DNA of 64,000 nucleotides from Granulicella sibirica (GCF_004115155.1 NZ_RDSM01000001.1:2356001-2420000); one strand, 5' to 3'. Positions 35,709-45,179 are shown, numbered from the stretch's first letter. The notes: generated by a model not told the origin, from the letters alone. A program made the numbers and translations.

Positions 35709-37247
35709 ATGACGAAGATCATGACCGACACAACAATCGATTCCCCGCTTACCCAGGCCGAGACTCTCTTTCAGGATCCGCTTACCGCGGGAATTCCACT
35801 TTGCGTCGACCTGGACGGAACCCTGGTCAAATCCGATACGCTTCTCGATTCCGTGATCGTGCTGACCCGCCAGCATCCGGAGGCGCTTCTCAAGTTCCCG
35901 AAATGGCTCGGTGGGGGCAAGGCAGCCTTCAAGAAGAACATCACATCGACCGTCCAATTGGACGTCGTGCATCTCCCCTACAATCGCCACCTGCTGCAGT
36001 ACCTTGAGCAGCAGCGGGCCACGGGGAGGGAGATCTACCTGGCGACCGGGGCGGATGCCACGCTGGCGCAGCGCGTCGCCGATCATCTCGGCTTGTTTTC
36101 CGGCGTTCTGGCTTCTGACGGCACGATGAACCTGATCGGAAAGAACAAGCTCGCCGCGTTCCAGCAGCGCTTCGGTTCGAAGTTCTGCTACATCGGGAAC
36201 GCACATCCCGATGTCCCGCTGCTGTCGAACTGCCATCAGCCGATGGTCGCGAATCCACATCGGAGCCTGTCGAGTGCGCTACGCTCGGCGAAGATCACTC
36301 CGTCGATGACCTTCACGGACCAGGCGAGTTCGCTCAAGGCGTGGCTGAAGGCGATCCGACTGCACCAGTGGGCAAAAAATACGCTCATCTTCCTTCCTCT
36401 GATTCTCGCGCACACGCGGTCGGCGGCGTTGTTTCTGGGTGCGGCGATCGCGTTTCTGTCCTTCGGACTCTGCGCCTCGGCGACGTATATCGTCAACGAT
36501 CTGCTGGATCTCGAGGCCGATCGGAAGCACATTTCGAAGCGACGGCGTCCGTTTGCTGCCGGCGATCTTTCGCCGCTTGCGGGTGCGGTTGTGATCTTTC
36601 TCTTTCTTCTGACATCGCTCGTCCTTGCCATCGCGCTGCCGCATATTGTCGCGGGGATGTCGCCGCATGACGCACTCAAGTATCCCTACAAGTTCCTCGA
36701 GTGGATGGGCGTTTACCTGGTGTCGACACTTGCGTATTCGCTCTACCTGAAGCGCCGGGTGCTTCTCGACGTAATCGTCCTCTCCGGTCTGTATACGGTG
36801 CGTATTCTCGCCGGCTCGGCGGCTACGGGCGTGCTTGTCTCGACCTGGCTGGGCGCTTTCAGCATCTTTTTCTTCCTCTCGCTTGCGTTCGTCAAGCGAT
36901 TCGCGGAGCTGGAAAATTTGATTCAACGCAATGCCAGCCCGAGCAACGGGAGAGGTTACCGGACGACCGATATCGAGCAGCTTCGGAGCTTTGGGACCGC
37001 CAGCGCATACGCGTCGGTGGTGGTGCTGACACTCTATATTTCGAACCTCGCGGATTCTGCGCATCTCTACAGCCATACGACGCGGCTATGGCTGCTTGTT
37101 CCGATTCTTCTGCTGTGGCTGAGCCGGTTGTGGCTCCTGGCGTCGCGCGGCGATCTGCATGAGGATCCGGTGGTGTACGCCATCACGGACCGTCGATCGC
37201 TGGCGCTTGGAGTGCTGGTGCTCGTGGTGGTGCTACTCGCGCTGTAG
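35709..37247 (+). CDS. HAD phosphatase-UbiA prenyltransferase fusion (DPPR-synthase-like)
   Basis: 512 residues. The N-terminal ~200 residues are a HAD-superfamily domain: nucleophile motif CVDLDGTLVKSD (D34xD36) and the late GNAHPDVPLL motif. From ~210 onwards is a UbiA-type polytopic membrane domain beginning LHQWAKNTLIFLPL with the prenyl-diphosphate Mg-binding motif NDLLDLEADRKH followed by KRRRPFAAG. Stand-alone homologues such as mycobacterial Rv3806c make decaprenylphosphoryl-5-phosphoribose; the HAD domain could then remove the 5-phosphate, an inference from the fusion. The 268 bp upstream hold no gene, and I see no clear promoter there. Confidence 0.85.
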   Translation: MTKIMTDTTIDSPLTQAETLFQDPLTAGIPLCVDLDGTLVKSDTLLDSVIVLTRQHPEALLKFPKWLGGGKAAFKKNITSTVQLDVVHLPYNRHLLQYLEQQRATGREIYLATGADATLAQRVADHLGLFSGVLASDGTMNLIGKNKLAAFQQRFGSKFCYIGNAHPDVPLLSNCHQPMVANPHRSLSSALRSAKITPSMTFTDQASSLKAWLKAIRLHQWAKNTLIFLPLILAHTRSAALFLGAAIAFLSFGLCASATYIVNDLLDLEADRKHISKRRRPFAAGDLSPLAGAVVIFLFLLTSLVLAIALPHIVAGMSPHDALKYPYKFLEWMGVYLVSTLAYSLYLKRRVLLDVIVLSGLYTVRILAGSAATGVLVSTWLGAFSIFFFLSLAFVKRFAELENLIQRNASPSNGRGYRTTDIEQLRSFGTASAYASVVVLTLYISNLADSAHLYSHTTRLWLLVPILLLWLSRLWLLASRGDLHEDPVVYAITDRRSLALGVLVLVVVLLAL

Positions 37248-37290
37248 AAGAGTGCCGCTTGCTCGTGCGTGTTTCCATTTACGCTAGAAG

Positions 37291-38400
37291 ATGATGACCG
37301 ATTCGATTCCTCATCTTCCCAGCTACGACGAGCCCGCGCTCGACACTTCCTTCGCCACGCTCTCCGCTGAAGTTGCCGCGGAGACGTCGAACCTGTCAGA
37401 TCCAGAGGCTTTCCGGTTGAATTGGCTCGGCCGCAAACAGGGCCGGCTCAAGCTCATCAGTGATGCGTGGCTGAAGTCGGCTCCGCCGGAAGCGCGCAAG
37501 CCGCTTGGCATTCGCTTCAACCAATTGAAGCAACAGATCGAGGCGGCGCTCGATGCACCTGCGCAGGCCGCGCCCGCGAAGACGGTTCAGCAGGGGATCG
37601 ACATTACCCTGCCTGGAACGGTGCGGGCTCCGGGGATTCCGCATCCGCTGCTGAAGACGATGTACGAGATCGAGACGGTGTTTCACCATCTTGGGTTCTC
37701 GACCTCGACCGGCCCGCAGGTTGAGAGCGATTTCTACAACTTCGAAGCGCTGAACTTCCCGCCGAATCATCCGGCACGCGACACGCAAGACACGCTCGTG
37801 ATCGCCAGGCAGCAGAGTCGGCCATCGCGCGACCGGCTGCTCATGCGGACGCATACGTCTCCGGTGCAGATCCGGTCGATGATCGCGAGCCCTCCGCCGC
37901 TACGGATCGTCATTCCGGGTAAGGTGCATCGCAACGACGCTGCCGACGCCACACATTCACCAATTTTTCATCAGGTGGAGGGATTGTGCGTCGATACGAA
38001 CATCACCTTCTCCGACCTGAAGGGCACGCTCGATCATGCGATGAAGGCGCTCTTCGGGGCTTCGGTGAAGACGCGCTTCTTTCCGAGCTTCTTTCCGTTC
38101 ACGGAGCCGTCGGCGGATGTGCAGATTTCGTGCCCGTTCTGCGGTGGAAGCGGATGCCGCAAGTGCAAGCATTCAGGCTGGATCGAGCTGCTTGGATGTG
38201 GCATGGTCGACCCGGCTGTCTTCGCGTCCGTGGACGAGCAGAGGAAGGCACAGGGGTTCGAACCGGCCTACGATCCGGCGCGTATCAGTGGCTTCGCTTT
38301 TGGCATGGGCGTCGAACGGATTGCGATGATTCAGCACGGCATTTCGGACATCGGTCAGTTCTATTCGGGAGATATGCGCTTCCTTGAGCAGTTCGCCTGA
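37291..38400 (+). CDS. pheS: Phenylalanine--tRNA ligase alpha subunit
   Basis: 369 residues. The N-terminal coiled-coil region (LNWLGRKQGRLKLIS) is followed by the class II catalytic core: HPLLKTMYEIETVFHHLGF, motif 2 HTSPVQIRSM...GKVHRNDAADATHSPIFHQVEG, the FFPSFFPFTEPSADVQISC loop and the C-terminal GFAFGMGVERIAMIQHG (motif 3). A CPFC...CRKC pair sits in the usual place. Two adjacent ATGs (37291, 37294) are possible starts. The catalytic partner pheT is separated by a catalase-like gene. Confidence 0.96.
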   Translation: MMTDSIPHLPSYDEPALDTSFATLSAEVAAETSNLSDPEAFRLNWLGRKQGRLKLISDAWLKSAPPEARKPLGIRFNQLKQQIEAALDAPAQAAPAKTVQQGIDITLPGTVRAPGIPHPLLKTMYEIETVFHHLGFSTSTGPQVESDFYNFEALNFPPNHPARDTQDTLVIARQQSRPSRDRLLMRTHTSPVQIRSMIASPPPLRIVIPGKVHRNDAADATHSPIFHQVEGLCVDTNITFSDLKGTLDHAMKALFGASVKTRFFPSFFPFTEPSADVQISCPFCGGSGCRKCKHSGWIELLGCGMVDPAVFASVDEQRKAQGFEPAYDPARISGFAFGMGVERIAMIQHGISDIGQFYSGDMRFLEQFA

Positions 38401-38412
38401 CCGGCGACCCCC

Positions 38413-38429
38413 TCGAAAGTGTCTTTCGA
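38413..38429. promoter_or_regulatory. Palindrome between pheS and the catalase-like gene
   Basis: TCGAAAG-tgt-CTTTCGA is a perfect 7-bp inverted repeat, 58 bp upstream of the catalase-like start. It could be an operator for that gene or part of a terminator stem for pheS, though no T-tract follows. Confidence 0.3.
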
Positions 38430-38486
38430 TATCTCTCGATCCGCGTAGAGTGAAAGCTCACCGCGTTTCAAGGAGAGAGTAAGACC

Positions 38487-39428
38487 ATGCCACTACCTTC
38501 TGACGAAAAACTTCTCGCGCTTGCGAATGATTTGCTCGCGCAGTTCGATGCCATCTTTGGTTTGCACCCCGGTTTCCGCCCTGCTCATGCCAAGGGCACG
38601 ATGCTCACCGGGACTTTCGTTCCGACACCCAGCGCCGCCAACCTCAGCAAGGCTCCGCATCTCGTGAATGCTTCGACACCCGTGACGGTGCGCTTTTCGA
38701 GCTCGACCGGGATTCCAATGATTCCGGATAACGATCCGAATGGCGAGCCGCGCGGTTTGGCCGTTCGGTTTCACCTCGGCGAGCGTGTCCACACGGATAT
38801 CGTGAGCCACTCCACAGATGGTTTCCCGACGCACACGGGCGCCGAGTTTCTGGACTTCCTTCGGGCGATTGCTTCGAGCGGCCCGGATGCGCCGCATCCG
38901 AATCCCGTGGAGCAGTACGTTGGAAGCCACCCGGCGGCGCTTGCATTTGTGCAGACTCCGAAGCCCTTCCCGACGAGCTATGCGCACGAGAGCTATTTCG
39001 GCGTGACGGCTTACCACTTCGCGAACGCCGCAGGCGAGACCCGATTCGGCCGCTATCGCATCATTCCGGTGGCTGGCAACGAGTACGTCGATGCTGCCGA
39101 CGTCGCAGGTAAGGGAGCCGACTACCTGTTCGACGAGCTTGCCGGCCGGATCGCTGCCGGGCCGATCGTCTTCCGGATCGAAGCAACGCTGGCGAACGAG
39201 GGCGATGTGGTGGACGATGCGACGATTCACTGGCCGGCTACCAATCCGGTCGTTGAACTCGGCACGCTGACGCTTGATGCGCCGGTTGCGGACAACGCGA
39301 CCGAGCAGAAGCAGATCATCTTCGATCCGATTCCGCGCGTGGATGGTATCGAGCCGTCGGACGATCCGTTGCTTGAGCTGCGGGCCGCGATCTACCTGAT
39401 CAGCGGACGCCGCCGCCGCAAAGCCTGA
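38487..39428 (+). CDS. Catalase-family (SrpA-like) heme peroxidase
   Basis: 313 residues, the size of the small catalase-related proteins. The distal histidine is in RPAHAKGTMLTGTF (H34); VTVRFSSSTGIPMIPDNDPNGEPRGLAVRF is the conserved heme-pocket strand; the proximal heme-ligand region is PLLELRAAIYLISGRRR, with Y and R in the expected spacing. The segment corresponding to the distal Asn reads DIVSHSTDGFP, so the asparagine of true catalases is probably replaced. No signal peptide is visible, unlike many SrpA proteins. GGAGAGAG precedes the ATG. It is inserted between pheS and pheT. Followed by a strong hairpin. Confidence 0.85.
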   Translation: MPLPSDEKLLALANDLLAQFDAIFGLHPGFRPAHAKGTMLTGTFVPTPSAANLSKAPHLVNASTPVTVRFSSSTGIPMIPDNDPNGEPRGLAVRFHLGERVHTDIVSHSTDGFPTHTGAEFLDFLRAIASSGPDAPHPNPVEQYVGSHPAALAFVQTPKPFPTSYAHESYFGVTAYHFANAAGETRFGRYRIIPVAGNEYVDAADVAGKGADYLFDELAGRIAAGPIVFRIEATLANEGDVVDDATIHWPATNPVVELGTLTLDAPVADNATEQKQIIFDPIPRVDGIEPSDDPLLELRAAIYLISGRRRRKA

Positions 39429-39438
39429 TCGAACGAGG

Positions 39439-39470
39439 GTGGTGCCTGGGCCGCCTGGCGCAGGCACCAC
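39439..39470 (+). terminator. Hairpin after the catalase-like gene
   Basis: GTGGTGCCTG (39439-39448) pairs perfectly with CAGGCACCAC (39461-39470) around a 12-nt loop. No T-run follows, so termination may be inefficient; it separates the catalase-like gene from pheT by secondary structure. Confidence 0.5.
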
Positions 39471-39523
39471 GCCGGTGTGTCTATCTGCTTTCCGCGGTCC
39501 ATTTACACTGGAAAGCGTCCTCC

Positions 39524-41656
39524 ATGAAGATCCTTACGCATTGGCTCCGCACGTTCCTGCCCACCCTCCCCGTCGACGATCGCCAGCTTGCTGATGACCT
39601 TACCCTTCGCGGCATCGCCGTCGAAGGCGTTCACTTGGTGGCGGGCGGAAGTCTCTTCGAGATGGACATTACGACCAACCGCGTCGATGCCATGAATCAT
39701 TACGGCATTGCGCGTGAAGCGGCCACGATCTACAACCTGCCGCTTGCGCCGCTGGATACTGCGCTTCCGAATGCCACCGCCGCCGCTCCGTTTCCGGTAC
39801 GCATCTCGCCCGAGGCGGAGGCGTTGTGCGGACGCTTTACGGCGCGTGTCCTTCGGGATGTGACGATCGCTCCCTCGACGGGGCGGATCTCCGAGTACTT
39901 TGGCTCGCTCGGTCAGAAACAGATTTCGAACGCGGTCGACGCCTCTAACTTCGTGCTGCTTGCCATGGGGCATCCGACGCATGCCTTCGATCTCGACAAG
40001 ATTCACGGAGGGATTGTGGTCCGGCTCGCTCGTGCGGGGGAATCGCTGCGCCTGCTCGACGGCACGACGCGGACGCTGGCGGCCGATGATCTCGTGGTTG
40101 CGGATGAGACGAAGGCGCTTGGGCTTGCCGGCGTGATGGGCGGATGGGATTCGATGATTACGCCACAAACGAAGAACGTCCTCGTCGAGGCGGCTTGGTT
40201 CGACCAGGCGAGCGTTCGCCGGTCGGCACGCCGGCATGGGTTGCACACGGACGCCTCGCATCGTTTTGAGCGTGGCGCCGATATCGATGCCGCGCCGGTC
40301 GCGAATGCCCTGGTGTCGCAACTCATCTTGCATTTGGGTGGGTATGTTGCGGGGGAACTGATCGATCTCCGTATTCCAGCAGTTGACGCACGGACGAGCC
40401 GTCGCCCACGCATCTCCCTGTCGGTCGCGGAGGTTCAGCGTCATCTCGGGACGACGCTTGCGCCCGAGGGGATTACCCGCGAGATCGTCGAGCAGTATCT
40501 GAAGAGTCTTGGCTGCGACTTATTTCCTTCTGGCGGCGACACCTTTGAGGTGCAGCTTCCGAGCTGGCGTCTTGATCTCGAGCGCGAGATCGACCTGGTT
40601 GAGGAGGTTGCGCGGGTCTATGGCTATAATGGCTTTGCCAACACGTTGCCCATGCCGCTTCCGGTGATCGAGTTGCCAGTTGCCTCCGCCGAGCGCGCGG
40701 TGAGGCAGCGACTTCTTGCCCTTGGCTTCTCCGAGTCAATTTCGAGCACCTTTGCCAGCGAGTCGGATGCCGCGCTGTTCTTCGAGGTTACGCAGGACAA
40801 GGGAACGATCCCGATGGAGAATCCTCTTTCCGAGGAGGCGTCGCTTCTCCGTCCGACGCTGGTTCCGGGAATGCTAACGATGCTCGCTCACAACCTAAAC
40901 CGGGACGTGCGTGCGGTGCGGCTCTTTGAACAGGGGCAGATCTTCACCGGATCGACTGACCTGGTGGACGAGCAACCGAGCCTGACGCTTGGACTCACCG
41001 GAGCATCGGCGGCGACGTCGCTTTATTCGGCACAGGATGCTCCTTTCTTTGAACTCAAAGGCACGATCGAGTCCATTCTTTCGCTCTTCGCCGCAAACGC
41101 GGTCACGCCGGGTGAGAGCGCCGCGGCGGCTCTCGCGTTCACCACGACCGGACTTCCCGGCTGGCTGGAGCCTGGGCGGTCTGCGGTCGCTCACCTTGGG
41201 TCGGCACCAGTTGCGTGGTTTGGAGAGTTGGCGAAGGGGGAGGCCGCTCGGCGAAAGCTACGGCAGCCTGTGTTTCTCGCTGAGGTTGATCTGGCGAAGC
41301 TTTACGCACTTCCGCTTCGTCATGTCGCCGCTCGCGAGCTTTCCCGGTTTCAGGCGGTAGAGCGGGACTTCTCGTTCACTTTTCCTGACGTGCGGCCGTG
41401 GTCAGAGATCGAGGCTTCGCTGCGCGGGCTGGATATTCCCGCGCTCCAGAGCCTCAAGCCGACGGAGATCTTTCGGGACCGGAAGGGCAAGTCGGTGCCT
41501 CTCGGGCACTATGCTCTGCTGATTCGAGCGGTGTTTCAGTCGAACGAGCGGACGCTCTCCGAGGCAGAACTGACGGACTGGTGGAGCGCCATCATCTCCG
41601 CGCTGACGAGCCTTGGCGGAGTGATCCGGGCGCCAGAAGAGGCGACACAACGGTAG
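39524..41656 (+). CDS. pheT: Phenylalanine--tRNA ligase beta subunit lacking the EMAP-II-like domain
   Basis: 710 residues, against about 790-810 for the usual bacterial subunit. The N-terminus (ILTHWLRTFLP...LTLRGIAVEGV) runs directly into FEMDITTNRVDAMNHYGIAREAA; the ~100-residue EMAP-II/tRNA-binding OB-fold that normally lies between them is absent. The B3/B4 editing domain (NAVDASNFVLLAMGHPTHAFD...GVMGG), B5 helix-turn-helix domain, catalytic-like core (LVEEVARVYGYNGF) and the C-terminal ferredoxin-like anticodon-binding domain (RFQAVERDFSFTF) are all present and ungapped. It is not a frameshift, since the reading frame is continuous. Confidence 0.94.
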   Translation: MKILTHWLRTFLPTLPVDDRQLADDLTLRGIAVEGVHLVAGGSLFEMDITTNRVDAMNHYGIAREAATIYNLPLAPLDTALPNATAAAPFPVRISPEAEALCGRFTARVLRDVTIAPSTGRISEYFGSLGQKQISNAVDASNFVLLAMGHPTHAFDLDKIHGGIVVRLARAGESLRLLDGTTRTLAADDLVVADETKALGLAGVMGGWDSMITPQTKNVLVEAAWFDQASVRRSARRHGLHTDASHRFERGADIDAAPVANALVSQLILHLGGYVAGELIDLRIPAVDARTSRRPRISLSVAEVQRHLGTTLAPEGITREIVEQYLKSLGCDLFPSGGDTFEVQLPSWRLDLEREIDLVEEVARVYGYNGFANTLPMPLPVIELPVASAERAVRQRLLALGFSESISSTFASESDAALFFEVTQDKGTIPMENPLSEEASLLRPTLVPGMLTMLAHNLNRDVRAVRLFEQGQIFTGSTDLVDEQPSLTLGLTGASAATSLYSAQDAPFFELKGTIESILSLFAANAVTPGESAAAALAFTTTGLPGWLEPGRSAVAHLGSAPVAWFGELAKGEAARRKLRQPVFLAEVDLAKLYALPLRHVAARELSRFQAVERDFSFTFPDVRPWSEIEASLRGLDIPALQSLKPTEIFRDRKGKSVPLGHYALLIRAVFQSNERTLSEAELTDWWSAIISALTSLGGVIRAPEEATQR

Positions 41657-41864
41657 GACATTTCCCGGGATAGGTGTACGAAAAGCGCTATCAGGCTCTG
41701 CCCTAAGGGTTTCGATTACGCTATCCCACCATTTTGGGATTGTGCGATGCTGTTGAATTCATGCCGACTTTGCCCTACGATTCACCATCCCTTAACACTC
41801 CCGTCTTATTCGCCGGATATGGTCGGTCTTGCCCGCATCCAAACCCGCAAGGTGATCAACCTCC

Positions 41865-43472
41865 ATGTCAACCACCGCGACACCAGCCGCAACCACATCC
41901 GTCCTCGATCAGAAGCTAGCCAATTCCAAGACCGGCAAGGCGGGCGGATACGTCTTCGCCGTCATGCTCATCGGCGGCCTTGGCTATATCGCGACGAAGC
42001 TTTCGCACGATCTCTCGTTCGTTCATAGCGCCTCAGTCTTCCCCTTCCTTCTGCTTGGTCTGGCCCTCTTCATCGCGCTTGGCTTCGAGTTCGTTAATGG
42101 CTTCCACGACACTGCGAACGCGGTCGCGACCGTGATCTATACCCACTCGCTTGAGCCTCATCTTGCCGTCGCATGGTCTGGTATCTGGAACTTTATCGGC
42201 GTCATGACCAGCTCCGGCGCAGTGGCCTTCGCGATCATCTCGCTTCTGCCCGTCGAGCTTATCTTGAAGGTTTCAAAGGGCTCCGGCTTCTCGATGGTCT
42301 TCGCGCTCCTCGTCGCGGCCATCCTCTGGAACCTCGCCACCTGGTGGCGCGGTCTGCCGGCGTCGAGCTCGCACACGATGATCGGCTCGATTCTTGGTGT
42401 CGGTGTTGCCAACCAGCTTATGAGCGGCAACTCCGGAACATCGGGCGTCGACTGGGAACAGGTCACCAAGGTCTTCAAGGCGCTGCTTATCTCCCCCGTC
42501 GTCGGTTTCATCATGGCCGGAGCGATTTTCCTCCTCTTCAAGCTTGTCGCTCGCGATCCCCGTCTCTACAAGGCTCCTGAAGGTACCGCGCCTCCGCCGT
42601 TCTACATCCGCGCGTTGCTTATCTTTACCTGCACCGGCGTGAGCTTCTTCCACGGTTCGAATGACGGCCAGAAGGGCATGGGTCTCATCATGCTCATCCT
42701 CGTCGGCACTGTTCCCACTGCCTACGCTCTCAACCACACCGTTGACCAGGGGCAGGTGCAGACCTTTGCCGCTGTCTCGACTGCCGTTGCTGGAGCCATC
42801 GGGAACTACGTCGAACCCGCCGCTGTCGCTGCCGACCCGGGGCCGCAGCTCGAGAAGTTCGTCTCGACCAAGAAGTACGATCCGGGCGTCATGCTTGCTC
42901 TCCAGTCGATGGTCAACGAGATCCGCAACCAGGCGGTCTCCTACGGTTCGCTCGGCAACGTTCCTGCCGAGATGCAGGCCAACGTCCGTAACGAGATGTA
43001 CCTGACCAGCGAAACCATGCGCCTTCTGCCGAAGCTCGGGCCGAAGATGAACGATGCGGATGTCAAGACGCTCAGCAACTACAAGGGCTTCCTGGACAAG
43101 TCGACCAAGTTCATCCCGTCGTGGGTGAAGGTTGCGGTCGCGCTTGCGCTTGGCCTTGGCACGATGGTGGGCTGGAAGCGCATTGTCGTCACGGTAGGCG
43201 AGAAGATCGGGAAGACGCACCTCACCTATGCTCAGGGCGCTGCCGCCGAGATCACCGCGATGATCACGATCGGCCTGGCCGATGGCTACGGGTTGCCGGT
43301 GAGCACGACGCACGTGCTCTCGTCCGGCGTTGCGGGAACGATGGCCGCGAATAAGAGCGGCTTGCAGATGTCCACCATTCGCGACATTGCGATGGCCTGG
43401 GTGTTCACGCTTCCTGCCGCCGCGGCGCTGTCGGGGAGCCTCTTCTGGCTTTTCAACACCATTGCGAAGTAG
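41865..43472 (+). CDS. Low-affinity inorganic phosphate transporter (Pit/PiT family)
   Basis: 535 residues with around 11 hydrophobic segments. The two PiT signatures are FEFVNGFHDTANAVATVIYT near residue 72 and SFFHGSNDGQKGMGLIM near 262; the C-terminal repeat shows GLADGYGLPVSTTHVLSSG. A ~130-residue soluble loop (residues ~300-430) lies between the halves, as in E. coli PitA. It exchanges metal-phosphate for protons across the inner membrane. The 208 bp upstream contain a small ATCCCA/TGGGAT inverted repeat (41723-41740). A good terminator follows. Confidence 0.93.
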   Translation: MSTTATPAATTSVLDQKLANSKTGKAGGYVFAVMLIGGLGYIATKLSHDLSFVHSASVFPFLLLGLALFIALGFEFVNGFHDTANAVATVIYTHSLEPHLAVAWSGIWNFIGVMTSSGAVAFAIISLLPVELILKVSKGSGFSMVFALLVAAILWNLATWWRGLPASSSHTMIGSILGVGVANQLMSGNSGTSGVDWEQVTKVFKALLISPVVGFIMAGAIFLLFKLVARDPRLYKAPEGTAPPPFYIRALLIFTCTGVSFFHGSNDGQKGMGLIMLILVGTVPTAYALNHTVDQGQVQTFAAVSTAVAGAIGNYVEPAAVAADPGPQLEKFVSTKKYDPGVMLALQSMVNEIRNQAVSYGSLGNVPAEMQANVRNEMYLTSETMRLLPKLGPKMNDADVKTLSNYKGFLDKSTKFIPSWVKVAVALALGLGTMVGWKRIVVTVGEKIGKTHLTYAQGAAAEITAMITIGLADGYGLPVSTTHVLSSGVAGTMAANKSGLQMSTIRDIAMAWVFTLPAAAALSGSLFWLFNTIAK

Positions 43473-43493
43473 CTCGACTGGAGCGGGCAGAAG

Positions 43494-43527
43494 AAAGGGC
43501 GAGCCATCATGGCTCGCCCTTTTCTTT
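43494..43527. terminator. Bidirectional rho-independent terminator, pit / msrA
   Basis: AAAGGGCGAGCC (43494-43505) pairs perfectly with GGCTCGCCCTTT (43511-43522) around ATCAT. It has a U-tail on both strands (TTTTCTTT on plus), 22 bp after pit and 19 bp after the msrA stop. Confidence 0.9.
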
Positions 43528-43545
43528 GACTACGAACTGCTTTCC

Positions 43546-44022
43546 TTAGATGTGACAGCTGACCATGCCGCGCTTTTCGAGGTAGCGCTGGTGGTACTCT
43601 TCGGCCTTCCAGAAGGTCTCGGCGGGAACGACTTGGGTTGCGATGGGCTTGCGGAAGGATCCGGAGGCGTTCAGTTCGGCAATCTTGGCCTTTGCCTGCT
43701 CCGCCTGTTCGGGCGAGCGGGTGAAGATGACGCTGCGGTACTGGGTTCCCCAGTCGGGGCCCTGGCGATTGAGTTGGGTGGGATCGTGGAGGGAGAAGAA
43801 GGCGTCGAGAAGACTCTCGTAGCTGACGCGGGAAGGGTCGAAGATCAGCTCCACAACTTCGGCGTGTCCGGTGCGATCGGTGCAAACCTCTTTGTACGTT
43901 GGGTGGTCGTTGCTTCCGCCTTCATATCCGACTGCTGTGTCGAGGACGCCGGAAAGTTCGGCGAAACGGGCTTCGACGCCCCAGAAGCAGCCTGCTCCAA
44001 ATGTTGCTTTTTCAGTTGCCAC
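43546..44022 (-). CDS. msrA: Peptide-methionine (S)-S-oxide reductase
   Basis: 158 residues from GTG 44022, the normal core length. Catalytic motif GAGCFWGVE (C12), then [28 protein letters not shown] and the [21 protein letters not shown] block that defines MsrA. It reduces methionine-S-sulfoxide in proteins. The GTG start is preferred over the in-frame ATG at 44145 because AGGAG lies 7 bp upstream and the protein then begins one step before the active-site loop. No resolving C-terminal Cys is visible other than in the final SCHI. msrB is not in the window. Confidence 0.93.
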   Translation of the reverse strand: MATEKATFGAGCFWGVEARFAELSGVLDTAVGYEGGSNDHPTYKEVCTDRTGHAEVVELIFDPSRVSYESLLDAFFSLHDPTQLNRQGPDWGTQYRSVIFTRSPEQAEQAKAKIAELNASGSFRKPIATQVVPAETFWKAEEYHQRYLEKRGMVSCHI

Positions 44023-44115
44023 GCTTGTACTCCTTTGTTTCTCTTTGCCTGCTCGAGAGCCTGCGACTATTGGATGCGTCGGCGCGTCCGGATGTTCGAT
44101 GCTCAAGGCGCGAGT

Positions 44116-44145
44116 ATTGTCGGCGCTCGTTTGAACGAACGTCAA
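44116..44145 (-). promoter_or_regulatory. Promoter candidate for msrA with palindrome in the spacer
   Basis: Minus strand -35 TTGACG (44145-44140), 18-bp spacer, -10 GACAAT (44121-44116). The spacer contains TCGTT-TG-AACGA, a perfect 5-bp inverted repeat. Start near 44109, about 87 nt before the GTG. Confidence 0.35.
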
Positions 44146-44213
44146 GGTAGGCGGTGGGGCCCGGCATGCCGAGGTTTTGACGGAGTCAAACCCGAAAACG
44201 AGAGCGCTTCCGG

Positions 44214-45179
44214 CTAGACGGCGCGCCGGGTTGGTTTGGCCTTGGACGCGAAGGTGCGGCGGGGAGGGCCTGTTGGCTTCTTCTTGGCGGGGGCCTTGAG
44301 CTGGGCGAACTCGGGCAGGTTCTTCTTGGGGACGACCTTTTTGCCCTTGCTGGCGCGGTCGAGAGCAGTGACTTCGCCGAGGGTAAGCTCGCGGAACTCG
44401 CCGGGAGGAACGTCGAGGCGGAGCGCGCCGTAGCCGATGCGGCGGATCTTCTCGACGTGGTGGCCGATCTCCTCGAACATCTTACGGAGCTGGCGGTTGC
44501 GGCCCTCGGTGAGAGTGAGCTCGTACCAGGGATTGTCGCCACCGCGCACGAGTTCGAGCTTGGCGGGCGCGGTGATGATGCGGTCGCGGCGGCCGCTGCG
44601 GACTTCGTCGAGGCGTCCGCGATCGATCATGATGCCGCGGCGGATCTGGTCGAGAGCGCTTGCGGGCGGGACTCCGGAGACCTTGACGAGATAGGTCTTC
44701 TCGACTCCGGCAGCGGCCTTCGAGAGGGCGTTGGCGAGTTCTCCGTCGTTGGTCATGAGGAGCAGGCCTTCGGAGAGGTAGTCGAGGCGTCCTACGGGGT
44801 AGAGACGAACCTGATCGCCGTGAGGGCCGGACTTGTGCTGCGCCATGAGTTGCATGACCGTCGGGCGCTTCTCGGGGTCGTTCAGGGTGGTGACGTAGCC
44901 ACGCGGCTTGTTCAGCATGTAGTAGCGCTGCTTTTCGGGGCCTTTAAGGAGCTTACCGTCGACGCGGATGTGGTCTTTCTCGGCGTCGTGCTTCGTTCCG
45001 AGTTCCGTGATGGTGGTTCCGTTGACCTGGACGCGACCCTCGAGAATGATCTCTTCGGCCTTGCGGCGTGATGCGATTCCAGCCTGGGCGAGGATCTTCT
45101 GGAGGCGATCGCCCTTGGGTTCTTCAGCTGGCTTGGTTGAGGATTTGGCGGCTGGCTTTTGAGCTTTTTCGTTTGGCAT
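44214..45179 (-). CDS. RsuA/RluB-family 23S/16S rRNA pseudouridine synthase
   Basis: 321 residues from ATG 45179. A lysine/alanine-rich N-terminal extension (1-23) precedes the S4 RNA-binding domain ([31 protein letters not shown]). The catalytic domain has [11 protein letters not shown] and the catalytic-aspartate motif [20 protein letters not shown] (D133), with [16 protein letters not shown] further on. The C-terminal ~50 residues are basic and unstructured. RluB (23S U2605) versus RsuA cannot be decided by eye. The longer open frame to 45317 was rejected because it crosses a repeat element. Confidence 0.92.
   Translation of the reverse strand: MPNEKAQKPAAKSSTKPAEEPKGDRLQKILAQAGIASRRKAEEIILEGRVQVNGTTITELGTKHDAEKDHIRVDGKLLKGPEKQRYYMLNKPRGYVTTLNDPEKRPTVMQLMAQHKSGPHGDQVRLYPVGRLDYLSEGLLLMTNDGELANALSKAAAGVEKTYLVKVSGVPPASALDQIRRGIMIDRGRLDEVRSGRRDRIITAPAKLELVRGGDNPWYELTLTEGRNRQLRKMFEEIGHHVEKIRRIGYGALRLDVPPGEFRELTLGEVTALDRASKGKKVVPKKNLPEFAQLKAPAKKKPTGPPRRTFASKAKPTRRAV

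Noticed and set aside
41723..41740. ATCCCA/TGGGAT inverted repeat upstream of the Pit gene
   Set aside because: Six pairs, no similarity to a Pho box, and no promoter located relative to it.
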